64,000 nt of DNA from contig NZ_FNII01000002.1 in the NCBI RefSeq assembly GCF_900103865.1, positions 62,001 to 126,000 of the forward strand, read 5' to 3'. Below, in pieces: positions 18,260 to 29,215 of the stretch. How positions within the stretch are numbered: the stretch's first letter is position 1; every line of letters starts with the position of its first letter. The stretch comes from Vreelandella arcis. GTDB taxonomy: Bacteria; Pseudomonadota; Gammaproteobacteria; Pseudomonadales; Halomonadaceae. The notes beneath the pieces are model-generated. The model made no database searches. It worked only from the letters and a program-made list of their open reading frames with translations, and was not told the DNA's origin. A program made the translations under genes and the position numbers.

Positions 18260-20113
18260 ATGGCAATTGAGGGCTTGAGTCTTGCACCGAGTACCCTGGT
18301 GTTTATTGTGCTAGGGCTAACGCTAGCGGCCTTTATGTGGGGACGGTTTCGCTACGATTTGGTCGCCCTTGCGGCGCTGCTAGGCTCGGTGATGCTCGGG
18401 TTGGTGCCCGCCGATGAAGCTTTTTTAGGCTATGGGCACCCTGCGGTCATTACCGTTGCCGCGGTACTCGTGTTAAGCCGTGGTTTCGAACGCTCAGGCT
18501 TAGTCGATATCATTGCCAATCAAGTGCTTAAGGTCGGCGAGCGCTTGGTACTCCAGTTATTGGCCCTGGTGGGCACTGTCGTTGTGCTTTCCGGGGTGAT
18601 GAATAACGTCGGTGCGCTGGCGCTATTGCTGCCGGTGGCCATGCGGTTAGCGCGGGAACATAATACCTCTCCCTCGCTGTTGCTAATGCCGTTAGCGTTT
18701 GGCTCGCTGCTGGGCGGTCTCACGACGTTGATTGGTACCCCGCCAAATATCATTATCTCAAGTTACCGGTCCGATGTTTCCGATGCCACGTTTAGCATGT
18801 TCAGCTTTACCCCGGTGGGGATTGTCGTGGCGCTCACCGGGTTGGCGTTTATTGTACTGGTCGGTTGGCGGTTAACACCCAAGCGCAGTGGGCAAGCGTC
18901 CGCGGCGGACATGTTTGATACGGCCAACTACTTAGTTGAGCTTAAAGTTCACGATGAGTCCAAAGCGAAAGGCTTAACGCTCCAACAGCTACGCGATGAA
19001 CTGGATGAGACCATTCCCGTGTTGGCCGTGGTGCGGGATGACAACCGCCAAGCCGGCTATGCCTTCCACGGTATGCTTCAGGCGGGGGATATCCTGCTGC
19101 TGGAAGCAGGGCCTGATGAGCTCAAGTTATTGGAAGATAAAGCCGGTCTAAGCGCCGTTGCCGAGTTTGAGTCAGATGATGAAGAAGCCGAATCAGAAGC
19201 GCCACCGGAAGATGACAGCGAACACGATGCGCATCCACCGGTTGATACCGAGGGGCTGCAGTTGGTGGAAGTGGTGGTACGCAGTGACTCCATGATGATT
19301 AATCGCAGCGTTCGGCAATTGCGCCTGAACCATCAATTTGGTTTGCACTTGGTCGCGGTTGCTCGGGACGGCACCCGGCTTAAGCAGCGGTTGCGGGATA
19401 TTCGCTTTCAGACCGGCGATGTACTGCTGCTACAAGGCGAGGAAGGTGAAATTGCCGAAAGCCTAGCACCCTTGGGCTGCCTACCCCTGGCAAGCCGCGA
19501 TTTAAACCTCGGGCAGCCTCGCAAGCTGCTGCTTTCACTGCTGATTTTTGCGGCCGCGATTGTGGCTATGCTGCTGGATCTGCTGCCCGCGGCGGTGGCG
19601 TTAAGTACCGCTGCCTTGGTGTCGCTACTGATTGGCGTACTGCCGCTGCGTGAGGGCTATCAGGCCATTGATGGGCCGGTGATTGTGCTGCTAGGGGCGA
19701 TGATTCCGGTGGGGGAAGCGTTGGAAACCAGCGGCGGGGCGGATTTGATTGCCGAGGCACTATTGTATTGGGGCGATGACTGGCCGGTGGTGTTGACGAT
19801 GACTGGCCTGTTTATTCTCTCCATGCTGCTTTCCAACGTGGTGAACAATGCGGCGGCGGCGCTACTGATGGCCCCCATTGCCGTTAGCTTGGCGAACGGC
19901 TTTGATGTATCACTCGATCCCTTTTTGATGGTCGTCGCGGTGAGTGCTTCCTGCGCTTTTTTAACGCCGATAGGCCACCAATCCAATACCCTGGTATTGG
20001 GGCCGGGGGGTTACCGGTTCGGCGACTACTGGAAACTTGGGTTGCCGCTTTCGATTGTCGTGCTGGTGGTATCGATGCCGATGATTCTCTGGGTATGGCC
20101 GCTTTCGGGATAA
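18260..20113 (+). CDS. SLC13/DASS-type anion permease with two central TrkA-C domains
   Basis: The 617-residue inner-membrane protein has two groups of membrane helices (about 10-210 and 425-615) around a cytosolic centre. The centre holds two TrkA-C (RCK_C) domains (about 220-292 and 330-405) joined by a very acidic linker rich in Asp/Glu at about 297-327. The transporter half-motifs NNVGALALLLPVA plus IGTPPNIIISSYR, and NNAAAALLMAPIA plus TPIGHQSNTLV, are the repeated substrate- and sodium-binding hairpins of the DASS family. It probably imports a sulfate-, phosphate- or dicarboxylate-like anion. The start has a GGGAGGTG ribosome binding site. It is a monocistronic gene behind the preceding terminator. 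Confidence 0.88.
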   Translation: MAIEGLSLAPSTLVFIVLGLTLAAFMWGRFRYDLVALAALLGSVMLGLVPADEAFLGYGHPAVITVAAVLVLSRGFERSGLVDIIANQVLKVGERLVLQLLALVGTVVVLSGVMNNVGALALLLPVAMRLAREHNTSPSLLLMPLAFGSLLGGLTTLIGTPPNIIISSYRSDVSDATFSMFSFTPVGIVVALTGLAFIVLVGWRLTPKRSGQASAADMFDTANYLVELKVHDESKAKGLTLQQLRDELDETIPVLAVVRDDNRQAGYAFHGMLQAGDILLLEAGPDELKLLEDKAGLSAVAEFESDDEEAESEAPPEDDSEHDAHPPVDTEGLQLVEVVVRSDSMMINRSVRQLRLNHQFGLHLVAVARDGTRLKQRLRDIRFQTGDVLLLQGEEGEIAESLAPLGCLPLASRDLNLGQPRKLLLSLLIFAAAIVAMLLDLLPAAVALSTAALVSLLIGVLPLREGYQAIDGPVIVLLGAMIPVGEALETSGGADLIAEALLYWGDDWPVVLTMTGLFILSMLLSNVVNNAAAALLMAPIAVSLANGFDVSLDPFLMVVAVSASCAFLTPIGHQSNTLVLGPGGYRFGDYWKLGLPLSIVVLVVSMPMILWVWPLSG

Positions 20114-20194
20114 TGCTCTCGCTCAGGGTGTTAACGAATGGCGATAGGAGAGGACGGCGCTAGACGTTATCTCTTGAAAATTTTGCTATTCTAT

Positions 20195-20214
20195 TATGTT
20201 CTAAAGTGAACAAA
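20195..20214. promoter_or_regulatory. Candidate GlpR operator upstream of glpR
   Basis: TGTTC at 20197-20201 and GAACA at 20208-20212 form an inverted repeat with a 6-bp centre, the same arm spacing as the E. coli GlpR consensus (TGTTCG, four A/T-rich bases, CGAACA). It lies 22 bp before the glpR start codon, so autoregulation is likely. The central C/G of the consensus arms are not conserved. Confidence 0.5.
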
Positions 20215-20233
20215 TTACGTAACGGGCTAGCGT

Positions 20234-20992
20234 ATGAATCAACAGTTTCGTCAAGATTCGATCATTGAGCTGGTCCGCCAGCATGGCTACATGAGCATTG
20301 AGCAGCTCACTGACCATTTCGCGGTCACGCCGCAAACCATTCGCCGCGACCTCAATACTTTGGCCGATGAAGGGCGCGTCAGGCGAGTTCATGGTGGAGT
20401 GGGGATCGAGTCGAGTACCGTCAACACCGCTTATAGCACGCGCAAAACCCTGCATTTGGAAGAAAAAGAGCGCATAGCCCGCTGCTTGGCTGAGCACATA
20501 CCCAATGATGCCTCGTTGTTTATTAACATCGGCACCAGTAACGAGGTGATTGCCCAGGCACTGCTCGACCACCAAGGGCTAGAGATCATCACCAACAACC
20601 TGAACGTTGCGGCTATTCTTCAGCACAAAGAAGATTTTACGGTGATCATCGCCGGCGGCCAGGTACGTTCGCGGGACGGTGGGATTATTGGTGAAGCGAC
20701 CATCGACTTTATCAATCAGTTCAAGGTTGACTACGGCATTATCGGGATTAGCGGCATCGACGAAGATGGCTCTCTTTTGGAGTTTGACTACCAGGAAGTA
20801 CGCGTTGCTAAAGCCATTATCGCCAATTCGCGCCGAGTATATTTAGCCGCCGATTACTCGAAGTTTCACCGTAATCCTGTTGTACGCCAGGGCAATATTG
20901 CCCAGTTAGACGCGCTGTTTACCGACCGCAAGCCGCCTGAGCCTATCCAACGCTTACTGACCCAGCATGATGTGGCATTGCACTTAGCCTAA
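20234..20992 (+). CDS. glpR: DeoR-family repressor of glycerol genes GlpR
   Basis: The 252-residue protein has the DeoR helix-turn-helix at the N-terminus (about 5-60, with [32 protein letters not shown] split over two helices) and the DeoR sensor domain (about 75-235, with [15 protein letters not shown] and the [20 protein letters not shown] segment). GlpR proteins are released from DNA by glycerol-3-phosphate. Identification rests on the family pattern plus neighbours: glpK follows 122 bp downstream, and glpD with a glycerol ABC importer lie opposite. Candidate operators precede glpR and glpS. Confidence 0.9.
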   Translation: MNQQFRQDSIIELVRQHGYMSIEQLTDHFAVTPQTIRRDLNTLADEGRVRRVHGGVGIESSTVNTAYSTRKTLHLEEKERIARCLAEHIPNDASLFINIGTSNEVIAQALLDHQGLEIITNNLNVAAILQHKEDFTVIIAGGQVRSRDGGIIGEATIDFINQFKVDYGIIGISGIDEDGSLLEFDYQEVRVAKAIIANSRRVYLAADYSKFHRNPVVRQGNIAQLDALFTDRKPPEPIQRLLTQHDVALHLA

Positions 20993-21114
20993 GCACGATT
21001 GAAGAAGGTGTTTTCATACTTGAGCATTGGCAGTCGCTGGCGTAGCCTGCAATCATAATAAAGCGAAAGCAATCATACAAAATCGAAAGATCCCAACAAC
21101 AAAGCGAACTTGTT

Positions 21115-22596
21115 ATGACCTCATTTATACTTGCCATTGATCAAGGCACGACCAGCTCCCGCGCGATTCTGTTTGACCGTGAGGGTCAGGTCGTAGCTGT
21201 CGCCCAACAAGAGTTTACCCAGCACTATCCCCACGATGGCTGGATTGAGCATGATCCCGAAGATATATGGGACACCGTGGTCGCTACCTGCCGAGAGGTG
21301 TTAAAAAAGGCCAAGATTACGGCCGAGGAAGTGGCCGGGGTGGGCATCACCAATCAGCGCGAGACCACGATCGTGTGGGATCGGATCACCGGGAAGCCGG
21401 TCTACAACGCAATTGTTTGGCAAGACCGGCGTACGTCCGCGTTGTGTGAAAAATTACGCGACGAAGGCCATAACCAAAGTGTACAGGCTAAGACCGGCTT
21501 GCTCATCGACCCGTATTTTTCCGCCACTAAGCTAGCGTGGATATTAGACAACGTGGAAGGCACTCGCGCTCGTGCGGATAAAGGCGAGTTGTTGTTCGGC
21601 ACGGTCGATAGTTTCCTAATCTGGCGATTAACCGGCGGTCGTCATCACGTTACCGACGCCACCAATGCCTCGCGTACGGCACTGTTCAATATCCATGAGC
21701 AATGCTGGGATGACGACCTGCTTAGCCTATTTGATATTCCAGCCTCGCTACTGCCGGAGGTGAAAGACTCTAGCGATGATTTTGGCACGACGGAAGCCCG
21801 TTGGCTGGGGGCCGAACTACCCATTGCTGGTGTGGCCGGCGATCAGCAGGCGGCACTGGTCGGCCAGGCATGCTTTCAGCCTGGGATGGGCAAAAGCACC
21901 TACGGCACCGGGTGTTTTATGATCGTCAACACAGGGGAAACGCCGTCGCTCTCGCGTAACCGGCTACTGACCACCATTGGTTACCGCTTAAATGGCAAGC
22001 CAACTTACGCGATGGAGGGCAGTATTTTCGTCGCCGGCGCTACTGTGCAGTGGTTGCGCGACGGTTTGAACCTGTTTGCCGATGCCTCAGAAACTGAAGC
22101 CTTGGCTCGGCAGACCCGCAGCGGGCATAGCGTTTATTTAGTTCCGGCCTTTACCGGATTAGGCGCCCCGCATTGGGATCCCAAAGCCCGCGGGGCGATT
22201 TTTGGCCTGACCCGCGATACGGGCATTGCGGAAATTGTCGCCGCTGGCCTGCAGGCGGTGTGTTACCAAACCCGCGATCTGCAGCACTGCATGAACGACG
22301 ATATGGAAGCACCACCCGGCAATTTGCGCGTGGATGGTGGTATGGTGAAGAACAATTGGGTCATGCAATTTTTGGCCGATATGCTGAACGTGCAGGTGGA
22401 TCGCCCAACGATTCTGGAAACCACCGCGTTAGGCGCCGCTTACCTTGCCGGGCTGCGGTTAGGCTGGTATCAAACGTTAGACGAGATCGAACAGCTGTGG
22501 CGCTGCGAAACTAGCTTTACACCTAGCATGGAAGAAACGACCCGCGAGCAGCTCTACCAAGGCTGGCTGGACGCGGTTTCCCGCGTTCGCACTTAG
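21115..22596 (+). CDS. glpK: Glycerol kinase
   Basis: The 493-residue cytosolic enzyme phosphorylates glycerol to sn-glycerol-3-phosphate with ATP. It has the FGGY-kinase hallmarks of Glp[17 protein letters not shown], the [13 protein letters not shown] and IVWQDRRTS segments, [20 protein letters not shown] and [17 protein letters not shown]. Length is normal. No clear ribosome binding site precedes the ATG at 21115. The upstream 120 bp carry CGAAAG at 21064-21069 and again at 21084-21089, exactly 20 bp apart, which may be GlpR half-sites. It supplies the substrate of GlpD encoded across a 0.6-kb gap. Confidence 0.97.
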   Translation: MTSFILAIDQGTTSSRAILFDREGQVVAVAQQEFTQHYPHDGWIEHDPEDIWDTVVATCREVLKKAKITAEEVAGVGITNQRETTIVWDRITGKPVYNAIVWQDRRTSALCEKLRDEGHNQSVQAKTGLLIDPYFSATKLAWILDNVEGTRARADKGELLFGTVDSFLIWRLTGGRHHVTDATNASRTALFNIHEQCWDDDLLSLFDIPASLLPEVKDSSDDFGTTEARWLGAELPIAGVAGDQQAALVGQACFQPGMGKSTYGTGCFMIVNTGETPSLSRNRLLTTIGYRLNGKPTYAMEGSIFVAGATVQWLRDGLNLFADASETEALARQTRSGHSVYLVPAFTGLGAPHWDPKARGAIFGLTRDTGIAEIVAAGLQAVCYQTRDLQHCMNDDMEAPPGNLRVDGGMVKNNWVMQFLADMLNVQVDRPTILETTALGAAYLAGLRLGWYQTLDEIEQLWRCETSFTPSMEETTREQLYQGWLDAVSRVRT

Positions 22597-23162
22597 CCAG
22601 TCATCCACTGCCAAGACTGCCCTACAGGCCGCTATTGCCCTTAAGCGATAGCGGCGCTGGGTTATTAACCCCTGAGAGTATTAGCCCTTGGTCGACTAGC
22701 GTCGTCGAATTGATGGCGTATACTGCTTTTCGCTTGCCCAGACCATCACGGGTAAGTTTCCCGCCTTTATCAACGCGTTCCCCACGTAATGTATATATTC
22801 CGTGAAATTATATAACAGCCTTTGCCCCTATTGACCGTGTATGTAGTCAAGCTACAACGCCGCCTGCGGCCAATGATGCATTGTGGCCTTTACGGCAGTG
22901 CACCATAGTGAAGTCATGGATCAGGGCGGTATTTTGTTATCCCAACTTACTTACCTGACCACTGCTACAACTGAGGCGCTTCTGTACTACCCGGGCGCTT
23001 GAAGCGAAGGTCTTGTAACGCTTGTGACTCTATCGCAGTTGCCAACTGGGCACTTATCCGGCCCAGCATGTGTAGCAACGTCACCATTCGTCATTAACAA
23101 GATGGCTGCTTAACGATCAACACAACGCGAGCAGCGGATGACATTACCATGAGGGTTAAACT
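22597..23162. other. 566-bp region without a recognisable gene
   Basis: No convincing reading frame, tRNA or riboswitch was seen. Features present: a hairpin just after glpK (GCCGCTAT at 22628-22635 with ATAGCGGC at 22648-22655, no T-run), a GGGTT-ATT-AACCC palindrome at 22659-22671, a possible promoter TTGACC (22831-22836) with TACAAC 16 bp on, and a CTGGGC/GCCCAG inverted repeat at 23046-23066. A long leader for the following small gene or an unrecognised small RNA is possible. Confidence 0.4.
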
Positions 23163-23387
23163 ATGAACTGCACCGAATTAAGCCAACAAGCCGACCGTAT
23201 CGCGAATAGCTTTAGCAAGCTGGATCTTGCCAAGCTGGTCTTAGCATTAAAGGGCAATCGGGAGTCGCTTCAGTACGCGGTTGAAGTGATCGACACCATC
23301 GACCACCGTGCGGGCTACACGCTCGAAGAGGCATGGGATGAGGTATTGGCAGGCGATTCCCAACTGCTGGTAGAAAATGAAGAGTAA
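23163..23387 (+). CDS. Small acidic protein of unknown function
   Basis: The 74-residue protein is predicted to be helical and acidic (ends in VENEE) and has no signal peptide or membrane helix. I do not recognise the family. It has a good ribosome binding site (GAGGG before the ATG) and its own strong terminator 28 bp downstream, both of which argue that it is real. It lies between glpK and glpD but on the opposite strand from glpD, so a role in glycerol metabolism cannot be assumed. Confidence 0.65.
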   Translation: MNCTELSQQADRIANSFSKLDLAKLVLALKGNRESLQYAVEVIDTIDHRAGYTLEEAWDEVLAGDSQLLVENEE

Positions 23388-23414
23388 TCTCTAATTCACT
23401 GAACACAATATTTT

Positions 23415-23445
23415 CCCCCTTACGGCCGCCGTGAGGGGGTTTTTG
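23415..23445 (+). terminator. Intrinsic terminator after the small acidic protein gene
   Basis: A long GC-rich stem (CCCCCTTACGGC pairing with GCCGTGAGGGGG, allowing one wobble pair) is followed by TTTTTG on the plus strand. On the minus strand only A residues follow, so it does not serve glpD. Confidence 0.85.
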
Positions 23446-23477
23446 TTGGTCAGCAATGTCGATGATTGGGCGCTTGT

Positions 23478-25127
23478 TTACAATGGCGCCTCTTGCACAG
23501 GCGTATAGGGCTGAGCCGTATCGCGGTGTTGGGCGAAATAGGCGTCAAAGCGCTCTTCTGCTTGATCACCGAACAGCACACGACAGGCTTCTTTGAGCCC
23601 CTTGGAATGGCGTAGCTGCTCATGGTGTACCACCAAGGAGACCTTCGCGCGGCGGCGCAGGAAATCTTCCAGCTCAGTAATCATTTCATGGTCGCGAGCA
23701 TGTTCAAGCTCGCAGCGAATGTACTCGGTGCCCTCAATAAGAATGTCGGCCTCAGACGGGTCTTGGCGGATTTTTTCCAACATGACGATGGCCTGTTCGG
23801 CATAACGACGCCAAAGACGCGATGAGAGCAACTCAGAAGACGTGGCGGCGGTCATTGCATCCAGGTTCATACGTTTCGCTTGATCCATGAACTGCTTTTT
23901 AACCGCGTTAGGCGGTTCGCCATACCAACGGAAGTCTGGATCGGATAACGCGACGCCGAGTTGGGCCACTGCGTCAGCGATTTCGTCCCCTACGTTCAAA
24001 CAGTCGGTCAACTTGCCGCCGAAAATACTGATGTGAGCGCTATCGCTATTGGTGTCAATGACGTGCTTGCGGGACAGCTGTTGGAAGTCGCGGTCGCTTC
24101 CCTGATCGGATTTGATCGCCAGTGGCCGTACGCCGCAGCGGGTCGAGATGATATCGGCTTGGCCCAGCGGTTTGTCGAGCGTCAGACGTTTATTAATGTT
24201 TTCCAGCACAAAGGCAATATCGTCGGCGGTGACGTCAACCTCGGGATGCTCCATGTGCGTGTCGGTGGTGCCGATGCAGGTGCGGTTACCCATGGGGATG
24301 ACGAAAAACAGTCGGCCATCGTCGGCAAAAAACGCTAGCACACGTTTTTTATCTGTCAGTTGGGGCACAATTAAGTGAATGCCTTTGGAGTATAGGTGCT
24401 GATGGGTGGTTTTTTGCCCGGTTAAGGCATTGTGTTGGTCGACCCAGGGCCCCGCTGCATTGATAAGCACTTTGGCCCGAATATCAAACGACTGGCCGTC
24501 CATCACATTACGCGCTTTGGTAACCCAAACATCGCCGTCACGCTCGGCACCGATTGATTCCACATAGTTGGCGGCAATGGCACCGTAATTAAGCGCGTGG
24601 CGTACAAAGTTAAATACAAACCGCGCGTCGTTGTCGTGCAGGTAGGCGTCGGAATACTCAAAGCCGCCGACGGATCCATCAATATCGATAATCGGCTCTT
24701 CTTGCTGGATATTTTTGGGTGACAGCAATCGTGGCCGTTTGGTAAAGGCGTTACCCATCAACCAGTAAAGCCAGGTGCCCGCCCATAAATAGCGTGGCGA
24801 ATGGCGAAAGCCTTTGGAAATAGTGGTTAGAAAGCGAATTTCTTGTACCGTGGAAGGATAACTTTTAATTAAATGGTTGCGGCTTTTGCAAAGCTTGCGC
24901 ACCAGGGCAAAGTCTTTGCTTTCCATATATTTAATGCCGCCCCAAACAAGGTTGGAGGAGTGCATGCTGGTACTACCAGCGAAATCGCCGCGATCAATCA
25001 GCGCGACTTTTGCCCCTTTGCCGGATAGCGCAGCGGCGGTGGCAGCGCCATTAATGCCGCCACCAATAATCAGTGCATCGAATTCATCGGTGTGTAGTTT
25101 CTCAATATTTCGGTTACGCAGTTTCAT
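23478..25127 (-). CDS. glpD: FAD-dependent glycerol-3-phosphate dehydrogenase
   Basis: The 549-residue enzyme oxidises sn-glycerol-3-phosphate to dihydroxyacetone phosphate at the inner membrane and passes electrons to quinone. The N-terminal FAD-binding motif IIGGGINGAATAA, the SSNLVWGGIKYME segment, VINAAGPWVD, and TRCGVRPLA are those of the GlpD family; a C-terminal helical domain follows from about 390. The ATG at 25127 has GGATC upstream. It follows the glycerol ABC importer genes on the same strand, separated by a 208-bp gap with a probable terminator, so it likely has its own promoter. Confidence 0.95.
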   Translation of the reverse strand: MKLRNRNIEKLHTDEFDALIIGGGINGAATAAALSGKGAKVALIDRGDFAGSTSMHSSNLVWGGIKYMESKDFALVRKLCKSRNHLIKSYPSTVQEIRFLTTISKGFRHSPRYLWAGTWLYWLMGNAFTKRPRLLSPKNIQQEEPIIDIDGSVGGFEYSDAYLHDNDARFVFNFVRHALNYGAIAANYVESIGAERDGDVWVTKARNVMDGQSFDIRAKVLINAAGPWVDQHNALTGQKTTHQHLYSKGIHLIVPQLTDKKRVLAFFADDGRLFFVIPMGNRTCIGTTDTHMEHPEVDVTADDIAFVLENINKRLTLDKPLGQADIISTRCGVRPLAIKSDQGSDRDFQQLSRKHVIDTNSDSAHISIFGGKLTDCLNVGDEIADAVAQLGVALSDPDFRWYGEPPNAVKKQFMDQAKRMNLDAMTAATSSELLSSRLWRRYAEQAIVMLEKIRQDPSEADILIEGTEYIRCELEHARDHEMITELEDFLRRRAKVSLVVHHEQLRHSKGLKEACRVLFGDQAEERFDAYFAQHRDTAQPYTPVQEAPL

Positions 25128-25156
25128 AGCGGATCCAAATTAACAAAGTAAAAGCC

Positions 25157-25184
25157 CCGTTCACGGAACCGAGAGGCCGTTCAC
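25157..25184. repeat. Direct repeat upstream of glpD, possible regulator half-sites
   Basis: CCGTTCAC occurs at 25157-25164 and at 25177-25184, exactly 20 bp apart, 30-57 bp before the glpD start. The minus-strand half-site GTGAACGG resembles the GAACA half of GlpR sites. The spacing matches the 20-bp CGAAAG repeat before glpK. The functional role is inferred. Confidence 0.35.
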
Positions 25185-25305
25185 CCGCTCAGGCAGCCAC
25201 AACGTCAATGTTCTGTGGCCTTGAAACACGCTGAGTGCCGTGGATGCTTCGGGCGTAAGTGATACCTTGGCGTTGATGAAGAGTGCCGCCGATGAAGCCG
25301 TTAAA

Positions 25306-25327
25306 GGGTGGGCCCATAGGCCCACCC
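25306..25327 (-). terminator. Probable terminator of the glycerol ABC transporter operon
   Basis: A perfect 9-bp stem (GGGTGGGCC at 25306-25314 with GGCCCACCC at 25319-25327, 4-nt loop) lies 9 bp past the glpV stop. On the minus strand only TTTAA follows, so termination may be partial and allow read-through to glpD. Confidence 0.6.
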
Positions 25328-25335
25328 AACCGGTA

Positions 25336-27075
<1,740 letters not shown>

Positions 27076-27148
27076 ATTGACCTCGTTGTGTTGTGATCTT
27101 CCCTAATGTTGGAACCGTCCATGAGACTGCTTTTGGTTATTGCGCCGA

Positions 27149-27421
27149 TCATCCCCAGCGCATCAGCACCAACAGCCATACCAGCGAAGCTGCCAGTGCT
27201 AACCAAATTGATAATGAGGTGTAGCCAATCACGCCAAGATGAATAAACGCGGCTGACAGAAGGCCAACAAACAGCCGATCGCCACGTGTGGTCGAGATAG
27301 GCAGAAAGCCCTTACGTTCTATAGTGGGCGAGACAATCTCCCATACCGTCATACCGGCCAGCATGGCCGCAATGGCGGAAAAGAAAATCGCTGTGGGCAT
27401 CGTCCATACCATCCAAGACAT
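27149..27421 (-). CDS. glpU: Small membrane protein of the glycerol ABC operon (DUF2160)
   Basis: This 90-residue protein has three predicted membrane helices (about 7-28, 47-66 and 68-87) and belongs to the DUF2160 type found between permease and binding-protein genes of glycerol ABC operons, called glpU in Rhizobium. Its biochemical role is not established; association with the permease is a reasonable inference. The ribosome binding site is GGAGGTG, close to the end of glpQ (11 bp away). Confidence 0.85.
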   Translation of the reverse strand: MSWMVWTMPTAIFFSAIAAMLAGMTVWEIVSPTIERKGFLPISTTRGDRLFVGLLSAAFIHLGVIGYTSLSIWLALAASLVWLLVLMRWG

Positions 27422-27432
27422 ACATCACCTCC

Positions 27433-28329
27433 TTAGGTACGACCCAGGGCAAAGCCCTTGGCGATATGGTTGCGAACGAAGTAGACCACCAGAATGCCGG
27501 GCAAAATGGTTAGCACGCCGGCCGCGGCAAGTGTCCCCCAGTCGATTCCCGATGCGGTGGACGTGCGCGTCATGATCATGCCGATAGGCTGAGCCTCGGT
27601 AGCGGTCAGTGTGCGCGCGAGGAGCAACTCAACCCACGAGAACATGAACAGGAAAAACAGCGTGACGCCAATGCCGGAGCGAATCATCGGAATAAAGATT
27701 TTGACGAAGAATTTGGGAAAGCTGTAACCGTCGATGTAGGCCGTTTCGTCGATCTCTTTGGGGACGCTGCTCATGAAACCTTCGAGAATCCAGATGGCCA
27801 GCGGGATATTGAATAGGCAATGCGCCAGTGCCACGGCAATGTGTGTGTCGAACAGCCCCACCGAGTAATACAGCTGAAAGTAGGGCAGCAAGAACACCGC
27901 CGGTGGTGCCATCAGGTTGGTTAGCAGCCAGAAGAACAGGTGCTTGTCGCCAATGAAGCTGTAGCGGCTGAAGGCATAGGCGGCGGGAAGCGCCACGCAA
28001 ATGGTGATCAGCATGTTCATCAGTACATAGGCGATCGAGTTGACGTAACCCATGTACCAGCTTGAGTCGGTAAAGATACCGATATAGTTGTCAAAGGTGA
28101 GGTTCTCCGGCCACATGGTCATGGAGCCCAGTATCTCGCTGTTGGTCTGCAGCGACATGTTCAGCAGCCAGTAGATCGGTAGGATCATCAACAGCAAATA
28201 GATCCCCAGCAGTACCCGCGAACGCAGCCGGCTTCGCGCGTTGCGCTTGCGGCGTTTTGCTGGTGTGGTGCGGCTAAAAATGGTGTTGTATTTTTCACCC
28301 TGTTGGGTGTTTTCCAGTTGATAGCTCAT
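27433..28329 (-). CDS. glpQ: Glycerol ABC transporter permease
   Basis: The 298-residue inner-membrane protein has six helices and the cytoplasmic EAA loop (EIDETAYIDGYSFPKFF) that docks with the ATPases. The N-terminus is a basic cytosolic extension (residues 1-37, KRRKRNARSRLRSR). It forms the translocation pore with the second permease encoded 1 bp upstream. It is MalG-like within the carbohydrate-uptake permeases; glycerol specificity is assigned from operon context. The symbol glpQ here is the ABC permease name, not the periplasmic phosphodiesterase. Confidence 0.9.
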   Translation of the reverse strand: MSYQLENTQQGEKYNTIFSRTTPAKRRKRNARSRLRSRVLLGIYLLLMILPIYWLLNMSLQTNSEILGSMTMWPENLTFDNYIGIFTDSSWYMGYVNSIAYVLMNMLITICVALPAAYAFSRYSFIGDKHLFFWLLTNLMAPPAVFLLPYFQLYYSVGLFDTHIAVALAHCLFNIPLAIWILEGFMSSVPKEIDETAYIDGYSFPKFFVKIFIPMIRSGIGVTLFFLFMFSWVELLLARTLTATEAQPIGMIMTRTSTASGIDWGTLAAAGVLTILPGILVVYFVRNHIAKGFALGRT

Positions 28330-28330
28330 G

Positions 28331-29215
28331 TCACGCGCCTCCCTGGGAATTCTTGTCTTTCTGCATATTCATGATGGTGGTGTAGAACACCCAACTCACC
28401 AGCAGAATGACCAGGAAGTAGATAAGCGAAAAGGCAGCGGAAGGGCCCAAGTCTTGCTGACCCACGGCCATAGTGGTCAGTGACTGGCTTAAAAAGGTGG
28501 TTGAGCTGCCCGGCCCGCCACCGGTCAGTACGAAGGGCTCGGCGTAGATCATGAACGAGTGCATAAAGCGCAGCAGCACGGCAATAACCAGCACATTGGT
28601 TAGCTTCGGGAGTTGAATGTAGCGAAACACCGCCCATTTAGAGGCGCGATCGATGCGCGCGGCCTGGTAATAGGCGTCGGGTATAGAGCGTAAGCCGCTG
28701 TAGCAAAGCATGGCGACGAGCGGTGTCCAGTGCCATACGTCCATCAATATGATGGTTAGCCAGGCGTCGGTACCATCACGGGTGATGTTGTAGTCCACAC
28801 CCATCTGGCGTAGCCCCCAGCCCATCAGGCCGATATCGCCCCGGGTAAAGATTTGCCAGATGCTGCCGACCACGTTCCAGGGAATCAGCAAGGGCAGGGT
28901 GATCAGGATGAGTACGGCCGACGCCTGCCAGCCACTTTTGGGCATAATCAGCGCGATACCAATGCCCAGCGGAATTTGAATCGCCAGGATGGTGAAAGAG
29001 AACAGTATCTGACGAAGAAACGCCGCCTGTAGCTCAGGGTCGTTAAGCATGGTTTTAAACCATTCAGTGCCGGTAAAAAAGCTCGCATTGGGGCCGAGCA
29101 CGTCCTGAACCGAATAGTTAACCACGGTCATCAACGGCACAATCGCCGAAAACGACACCAGAATGAGCATTGGCAACACAAGTAGCCAGGCGCGGTTGTT
29201 ATATACTTTATTCAT
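28331..29215 (-). CDS. glpP: Glycerol ABC transporter permease
   Basis: The 294-residue MalF-like permease has six predicted helices and an EAA-type loop (SIPDAYYQAARIDRASKWAVF). It overlaps the end of the upstream ATPase gene by 8 bp and is 1 bp from the downstream permease gene, indicating tight translational coupling. It pairs with GlpQ to form the glycerol channel. Specificity is taken from gene order. Confidence 0.9.
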   Translation of the reverse strand: MNKVYNNRAWLLVLPMLILVSFSAIVPLMTVVNYSVQDVLGPNASFFTGTEWFKTMLNDPELQAAFLRQILFSFTILAIQIPLGIGIALIMPKSGWQASAVLILITLPLLIPWNVVGSIWQIFTRGDIGLMGWGLRQMGVDYNITRDGTDAWLTIILMDVWHWTPLVAMLCYSGLRSIPDAYYQAARIDRASKWAVFRYIQLPKLTNVLVIAVLLRFMHSFMIYAEPFVLTGGGPGSSTTFLSQSLTTMAVGQQDLGPSAAFSLIYFLVILLVSWVFYTTIMNMQKDKNSQGGA

